Shown piece by piece: positions 58,301 to 64,000 of a DNA stretch of 64,000 bases. Positions within the stretch are counted from its first letter, which is position 1. Each line of letters opens with the position of its first letter. The notes below the pieces were generated by a model. That model made no database searches. It was not told the origin of the DNA and saw nothing but the letters and a program-made list of their open reading frames with translations. The translations under genes and the position numbers were made by a program. Source of the stretch: Holtermannia corniformis (Eukaryota > Basidiomycota > Tremellomycetes > Holtermanniales); NCBI GenBank assembly GCA_001599935.1, contig BCIJ01000011.1, positions 232,573 through 296,572 on the forward strand. The letters are read 5' to 3'.

Positions 58301-60763
58301 TCGTAATGGTCTCGGGGTACAATGGGCGGAAGTTGACCTTGAGCTGCGCAACGAGGTAGATCAGGACGTCATCAAGCACCGTGGCGCCCTCGGGGCTCGA
58401 GAGGTCGAGCGCGAGGATGCGGCGTCCAAGGCGGGAGATCAGGGTCGTGCGTTCGCGCACGTTACGCAGTGTCATGCCTGCGGATTCAACCTCGAGCGCG
58501 AGGGACAGCAGGTCAGACGGTTCGGCTATCGTGCTGGGGTTCGAGGTCGCGGCTTTGGACTCGTGGAGTGGGAACGACGGCTGTGGTAGCGAAACGAGGA
58601 TCTCGAGGGATGATTGGCGGAGCGAGGCATCGTGCGAGATGAGGTTCTGTTTGAGCAACGGTTCCAGCGTCTCGAGGTTTGCACTGCCGAGGTGTCAGTA
58701 CTGGCCGAGGCTGGACGCCAATCACGACATACCAGTTGCTGCTCGTCCAAACGTCCTTGAGTCCCGCCAACCCATGTAGAACCTCACGACTCCAAGACCA
58801 AGCTCCAAAAGCATCGCCTAGTCGTGCGTTATCGGTTAATATGCCGCCGTTGAGCGCCGCTTGCACTGCCTCGGCGCCCTGATCCACGAAGCTGGTCAAG
58901 CAGCCCAGCAGCCCGCCGAGCAGATGCGTAAGGGACCACTTTGTCTCCTTCCACTCCTCCATGAGGCCGCCAGCGCCCTGCTCGACGCCGTGTAGCATCA
59001 GTGCGCGCAATAGCCGCTCCAAGTCTGGAGCAAAACGAGCCTCCTCCTTCGGCAGATGCGGCAAGAGGACCAAGAGTCGGCCAAGCGCCATTCTTTGCTC
59101 CTGGTCGAGCTCGACCGGTCTAGTGCCCGCCCAGCGCTCGAGCAGGCCAGCCAGCGAGTCGACCAGTACGCCCCGCCACCGTCCGGCCTGGACATTTGAC
59201 AAGCCGCCAGACAGGTGACCTGCTGACGCAAGAGTCGAGAGGAGGGTGAGGGTCGGGAGAGGATGCGACTGCAGCGTCTGCAGCGTCGTCTTTGCAACGT
59301 GCGAGAGGAGAAACTGTTCCACGCCTTGCCACTGGGTTTCGACAAGAATGTTGACGAACGCAAAGCGATCTTCGATCGACTGTGATTGTCAGCCGTTAGT
59401 CTCTGACATGAACAGACGGAGACTAACGAGGTTGGACCACGTCGCATCGATGAGCGCCACGCCTGGGCTCAGCCACTCTGCAAGCTTGCCAGCTAGCAGT
59501 GCGCCCACTACGGCGCCTACAAACGCCGTCCGCCACTCTGTATCGGCTTCCTTGAGGCTGTTTGCAATCGTGACCAGTTTCTGCATGGTCCCGCGTAGTA
59601 GACCTGGCGGGTATCGTTGTCCCTTGCGCGTCATGAGTAGGGTCGCGATGAGCACGAGCACCGCCTGTGTCTTGTGCAGAGGTGCTGCGGGATCGAGCCG
59701 GTTCAGGAGGTCTTGGACGATTGGTGAGAGGGCGACGGCTGCACAGTGATGCGTGAGGGAGATGACGAGGTGGATCAGGGATTGCTGGTATGCTCGGCTG
59801 GGGAATTCGGAGGCCAGCAGGTGGTCAAGCAACAAGGAAAAGAGTTGAGGTGCACGCGAGTGCAGGTAGTGCGGTGTGCCCTGCAGAATGAATGAGCCGG
59901 CGCCGAGGGTGAGATGCGGCCGTACACACCTTGAGACTCTCGGCGAAGACTCCGTCGAGGCCATCGCCCTCACCGGTCGTCATGACCTCTACTAGCCGCC
60001 TACCTTGCTCGCCTCTCGCCTTGCGCACGACTCCGGCCCAGGCCTCGGCCACACATTTCCGGACGTATGGCTTGTTCTCGCCTCTTGGTAGATAGTGACC
60101 GACTGCAGTCCAAGTGGCCTGTAGGACCTCGCGGTGCTCCGTCTTGAGCAGTGTGGGCGCGACTAGGCGCAGTACCAGTGACAAGGTGCTAAAAGTCTTT
60201 TCAACCAGCACCGGGTCGAGCGCCGGCAGAGCGCCCACACGCAACAAGTCGTCGGTCGTATTCGCCACGAATGGGATCGATTCGCCCAGTACCGTCTGGA
60301 CCAATGCATGGTGGAGTGCGAGGACACCGCTGAGACCCGAGTTGGGCAGGTCTTTCGGGTTCTTGGGCAGCGAGGTGTAGAACTCGTGAAATGCGGTGTG
60401 CAGTTGTGACAGGTTGAGCAGTGTCAGGGGCAGGGTGGTGCACAACGGCGTGATGTATTTCGTAAAGGCGATGTAGGGAAGTTGGAGGTGGATCAGAGAC
60501 AAGTCGACGAGCGCGACGGTGAGTGGGGTTGTCTGTGCCGTCGTCAACTCGTAGCTGGGCCGATTGCCATATCAACATACCGTTTGGCTGGCGTCTTCCG
60601 CAATCTCATCCTGCTTCCACGACAGTCCCTTGGTCTTGCCGACATCTACCGAGATGGCATTGATCTTTTGTGTATAAGTCTCATACTGTGGACAATGTCA
60701 GCCTGCATCTAACCGAGTGTATGGATCACTTGCGCGAAACTTTTTCGTCGGCGGCTCGTCCAT
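52323..60763 (-). CDS. UTP20: SSU processome component UTP20 (DRIM)
   Basis: Giant nucleolar HEAT-repeat protein needed for 18S rRNA processing, about 2,600 residues, close to yeast Utp20 (about 2,490). The start is ATG 60763: exon 1 (60734-60763) encodes MDEPPTKKFR and joins across a GC-AG intron (60686-60733) to YETYTQKINAISVDVG, matching the conserved N-terminal motif. The N-terminal region has a few introns, after which a single exon of about 5.2 kb (from about 58018 to 52838) carries the alpha-helical repeats. Later segments are VEHLEVNTVNQFLVHIL and ELRQLATEVREFVQTKVGT. The Lys/Arg-rich tail KKENKKRKIKSFA ends at TGA 52323-52325 and is a likely nucleolar signal. The intron-free central exon contrasts with the rest of the window. 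Confidence 0.9.
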
Positions 60764-61173
60764 CCTGGACTGGGTTGCAGAGTAGCGCCGTTCCCTGCCC
60801 TGTTCTGAGTCTTGAGTGACGCAGGAGGGGAGGGTGGTGCGGTTGCTCGGGTCGAGGATAGGCGTTGGACGCTGTCTAGGCAGAGGTCGCCACTGAAATC
60901 TTGGGTGGTCAAACTTTCCCACGGGTGCTGCCACGTGGCACCGCATTTGAAGGGGTTTGGCGTTCAACTTTAACCGGGTGGGCGAGTTTGACCTCCACTG
61001 CGAATTCCACAGCGAGAGCAGTGAGAGCAGTGAAAGCTCGGATTCAGCAGAACAAGGCAGAGCACACTCACAGACTGACCCGACCTGCTTCCGACTGACA
61101 AGACTCGCATCTTGGCTACGGATACACAAAACACCGCCATCAGAGACTTTAAAAACATCCAATCACTGCAGCC
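60764..61173. promoter_or_regulatory. Shared divergent promoter region UTP20 / Maf-like
   Basis: 410 bases separate the two start codons, which point away from each other. Both promoters must lie here. No TATA box or defined binding site stands out. Several AT-poor open frames cross the region but none is credible. Confidence 0.5.
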
Positions 61174-62354
61174 ATGTCACCCAAAGAATCCTGCGTGCTC
61201 CCTACCGCACTCCCGCTCCCAATCTTCGACCGACTGCGTAACAAGCGCATCATCTTGGCCTCTGCCAGCCCAAGACGCAAAGAGATCCTGCTCAAGTCGG
61301 TGCGTCACTCGTCTGTGCTGACGCCTGGCGCATCGCGTGCTGATACGACCAACAGGGCTTGAAGCCCGAGATCATCCCGTCGACGTTTGAAGAGAACCTG
61401 CCGAAGGAAACGTATAGCGCTCGCTGGGCAGACTATCCTATTGCGACAGCTGGCGAGAAGGTGTGTATTGTGGCAAGTTGGAGTCGCACCCAGCTGACGA
61501 GCTCAGGCGCTAGAAGTGTATGAACGCTTGATGAAAGAAGACGATCGGAACCCTGCGGACCTCGTGATATCGGGTAGGGAACCAGTATCAGAGATCCATG
61601 CTGACTTTCGCAGGCGACACCGTCGTCATCTTCCCACCAGAAGCCGACGCGACCCCCGGATCAGGGATCATCCCAAAAGTACTCGAGAAGCCACTAAACA
61701 AGGCCGAGCAGGTGTGTCGTCGCTGCTGCTATGCGGCCATAGAGGGGTAGCAAGAGCTAACGTGGCGTGATCGTAGCTGCGGACGCTGCAAGACATGAAT
61801 GGGAAATACTGCGAGGTCGTGACCGGCGTCTGTATCGGTGTGTCACGCTTCAAAAGGTGATCGAGCTTGACTGATGGCCAATGGGATCTAGTGTATCCGA
61901 CCGTCGAGGCCCCGGGGTTCAAGCTGCAGTCAGTGCTGTGACCCAGCGCCATCTTAAGCAATGCACTTATACTCACAGATCAATCTCCTCATCGACACTG
62001 GTCAAGTTCAACGACAACTCGGTACGCTCGGTGCTCACATTCAAGCCCGAACTGACATGACCAGGACCAACTGCTGCGTGCGTATGTCGAACACGGCGAA
62101 GGCCACGACCGTGCCGGTGGGTTCGCTGCCCAAGTGCGCCCTGATCTCCCACGCTGTATCTAAACACTTACGAGCGACAGGAACTCGGCGGGCTACTCGT
62201 CGAAGGCGTGGAGGGAGACTATGATAACGTCGCGGGGTACGGCCATGTGTCACTCCTTTCAGACAACAAACTGACCGAGCTCAGCTTCCCGCTATCCCAG
62301 TTTTGGCGCTGGCTGTCAGATCTGGAAGCCGATGGCGTGTTTAGCGACCTCTAG
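61174..62354 (+). CDS. Maf-like nucleoside triphosphate pyrophosphatase
   Basis: House-cleaning enzyme that hydrolyses non-canonical or excess NTPs (often dTTP, UTP or modified nucleotides) to the monophosphate. The joined exons show the Maf opening RIILASASPRRKEIL, where SxSPRR binds the phosphates. They continue with FEENLPKE, the catalytic-acid box SGDTVV, KPLNKAEQ, YVEHGEGHDRAGGFAAQ, and the C-terminal GGLLVEGVEGDYDNVAG followed by PLSQFWRWL. All conserved family positions are present, so it is probably active. About nine introns of 38-60 nt were removed. ATG 61174 gives a natural start ahead of the motif and the frame ends at TAG 62352-62354. It shares its promoter region with UTP20. Confidence 0.9.
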
Positions 62355-62379
62355 CTCATGCATGCTACCGATCGTATAA

Positions 62380-63518
62380 TTACTCAAAGATGAGACCCAA
62401 GCCTAAACCCAGACGCGATCCAGAACTTGGAACCACTTCCATATCACCGTCAGCCGGCGTGTCCTCTTGCTCGTACATTGTCATTGACGTCCTTAGCGGT
62501 GAACGAGGGCGTGTGCGCTCGTAGCTCTCGCGTGGGGGAAGCAACACGCACGCGACGTCGTCTGTGCCCATTCTCGGCTTCTCGTCACCGCGCGGGTAGC
62601 GACCATGCTGCAAGTCGACGGCGTCAGCCTCGACGTTTTCGCCCATCATCCAGTCCACACACCTGTCGCCGAACGTTGCGATCAAACTGGACGAGCGAAC
62701 CGACGTGTATGATCAGCACCGCGCGCGACACTTGTAGCGTGCGCTGCGCTGTGTCGGGCTCTATATAGTATGGCAGGTTGAACGCCTGCCGGTCGATTGT
62801 CAATAACCGTACAGGGCGGAGACATGAGACTCACCCTGCAAGCCGCGAGCATTGCGTCGATCCGGCGTTCAGGGCATAAAATCTGGTACTGCCGCCACGC
62901 CGCGTTCCGAGTCGGATACACCAGCTTGGGCTCGCGCATACGCGCCCCCTTGGCCTTGGCTCGCCTCGACTCGGTCCCAAACATGAGATCGAAAAACCTC
63001 GTCCAAGGGTCATAGTCGTACCACAGCCCCCAAGCACCATCAATGATCCGCTCAATGAACACTGGTTCGACCCGCACTTTGGTCTTGAGAGTGCGCAAGT
63101 GCATATCGGCGGGCGACACGGCTGGTTGAAACCACGGGCTCGGCGGCGCGATCAGACCCAACGCTTCATACTGTGCGCGGCTCGGGTTCTGCCGGATCAT
63201 GCTCGTCGTCTTGGGCGAGAGCGTGATTGGCTGGGCGGGCGCGCTCTTGGTCCGCAAGGGTGGCGACGCGGTCAGCGTCTCAACAGGAGTCCCGGGCGGC
63301 GTAAGCAGGCCGTGGTCTTGCAGCAGATTGAGGCATTTCGCCGTGGGTGAATGCTGCGGCGTGCCCTTGCGCGTTGACGTCGGCGTGTATGCCATTGCGT
63401 CGGCCGTCGCCATGGCACTTTTGGGACTTGAAGACGTGTGGGTGCGTGCAATTCGATACTGGCATGACTCGAGGTCGTTGATGATCCGCCCTGGGGTTGA
63501 TGGCGGTGTTGGCAGCAT
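62380..63518 (-). CDS. Pro/Ser-rich protein, unknown function
   Basis: Unrecognised protein of about 345 residues in three exons, starting at ATG 63518 (MLPTPPSTPGRIINDLESCQ) and stopping at 62380. The first 120 residues contain repeated TPP and STP sites, possible proline-directed kinase targets. A more structured centre follows (PPSPWFQPAVSPADMHLRTL, then VEPVFIERIIDGAWGLWYDY and FDLMFGTESRRAKAK). It is rich in Trp, Phe and Tyr and probably folded. The chain continues with FNLPYYIEPDTAQRTLQVSR and ends in an acidic and Gly-rich tail. No transmembrane segment or known domain is visible. It overlaps nothing and lies convergent with the Maf-like gene, only 25 bases between the stops. Upstream in-frame ATG at 63626 is possible but less likely. 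Confidence 0.65.
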
Positions 63519-64000
63519 GGTGTTGCAGCTTTGGACCACGGTTGTACGACCTTGAACCAGAGATAGGCTTAGCGTGGTTGGTGGTTGACGCGTACACGGG
63601 GCCGAGGTGTACACGCGGGTTCTCATGGGGCAAGGCTGACTACATGATCAAATTGGCGCACGGTATGTTTGCAACAGACGAGATCACAACTTTGCCGGCG
63701 GCACGTCGGTAACCACCGCGCGCGTAGCCGGAAGCGCGACAGGAGCGCTCAACGTGCGCACGGTTGATTCTCGACCGTCCGCGACAACGCTCTCCGTCGT
63801 CCGCATCGGGTCGTCACCTCGGTGGCGACGACGTCTCCAGAGGCGCGTATAATTATGAGCTCGTCGCTCGGCATACGCTGTCTCGCAGCGACATCATGCT
63901 CACCGTGTTAGATTGGGGAAGGACCGTGATGCATCTCGCTCGCTACGGCTCTACTTTGTAGGCTTCGCCTACGGCTCTGATGTCTAGCACGCCATCCTGA
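63519..64000. other. Right edge: no supported gene
   Basis: About 480 bases. The left part is the promoter of the minus-strand Pro/Ser-rich gene. The remainder shows no open frame with features; it may be the 5' flank of a gene beyond the window. Confidence 0.4.

Overview
The window is nuclear DNA from a fungus, most likely a basidiomycete. Almost every gene is cut by very short introns, typically 38-60 nt, with GT(GA/GC/AA)G donors and a CTGAC or CTAAC branch site 5-15 nt before the acceptor. The gene content is a eukaryotic housekeeping set: PHO85, UTP20, GPI2, a Spg1/Tem1 GTPase, an AGC1 carrier, a complex I B15 subunit and an intron-containing tRNA-Pro. A PA28-type proteasome activator, absent from budding yeast, is also present. 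The species cannot be fixed from the sequence. One ambiguous base (n at 40240) shows that it is a draft assembly. The gene models below were built by hand by joining conserved protein segments across GT-AG or GC-AG introns. CDS coordinates are genomic spans that include introns.

Layout. 1-9.2 kb: 3' end of an unidentified gene, a mitochondrial carrier (12 exons), a RhoGAP protein, a small KEKE-rich membrane protein, a GT71 mannosyltransferase and tRNA-Pro(AGG). 9.8-16.1 kb: a trypsin-like serine protease homologue of unknown role, a PMU1-like histidine phosphatase, and a long Ser/Pro-rich protein with a hydrophobic C-terminus. 17.9-26.9 kb: a bHLH factor, the PHO85 cyclin-dependent kinase, a DUF1275 membrane protein, a small secreted protein, a multispan membrane protein and the PA28 homologue. 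27.2-32.0 kb: the EF-hand aspartate/glutamate carrier AGC1 (about 26 introns) and a SUR7/PalI-family protein. 32.4-42.7 kb: five tandem MFS transporter paralogues on the minus strand plus a decayed sixth. 42.7-63.5 kb: RBM5/10-like splicing factor, NDUFB4-like subunit, GPI2, LLPH-like nucleolar protein, Spg1/Tem1 GTPase, UTP20, Maf-like pyrophosphatase and an unknown protein.

How the genes relate. There is no operon-like pathway. Three genes act in or around the mitochondrion (a YPR011C-like carrier, AGC1, NDUFB4-like). UTP20 and LLPH belong to the nucleolus and ribosome biogenesis, and RBM5/10 to splicing. GT71 and GPI2 act in the secretory pathway, and the RhoGAP, Spg1/Tem1 and PHO85 proteins are in signalling. 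The only real cluster is the MFS array, which arose by tandem duplication. Its members share a start motif, an intron position and an acidic dileucine-type C-terminus.

I did not find a convincing new multi-gene system. The features most worth attention are the splicing architecture (a start codon split by an intron, microexons of 7-15 nt, GCAAGT-donor GC-AG introns), the MFS array with its shared sorting-like tail, and the trypsin-fold protein.
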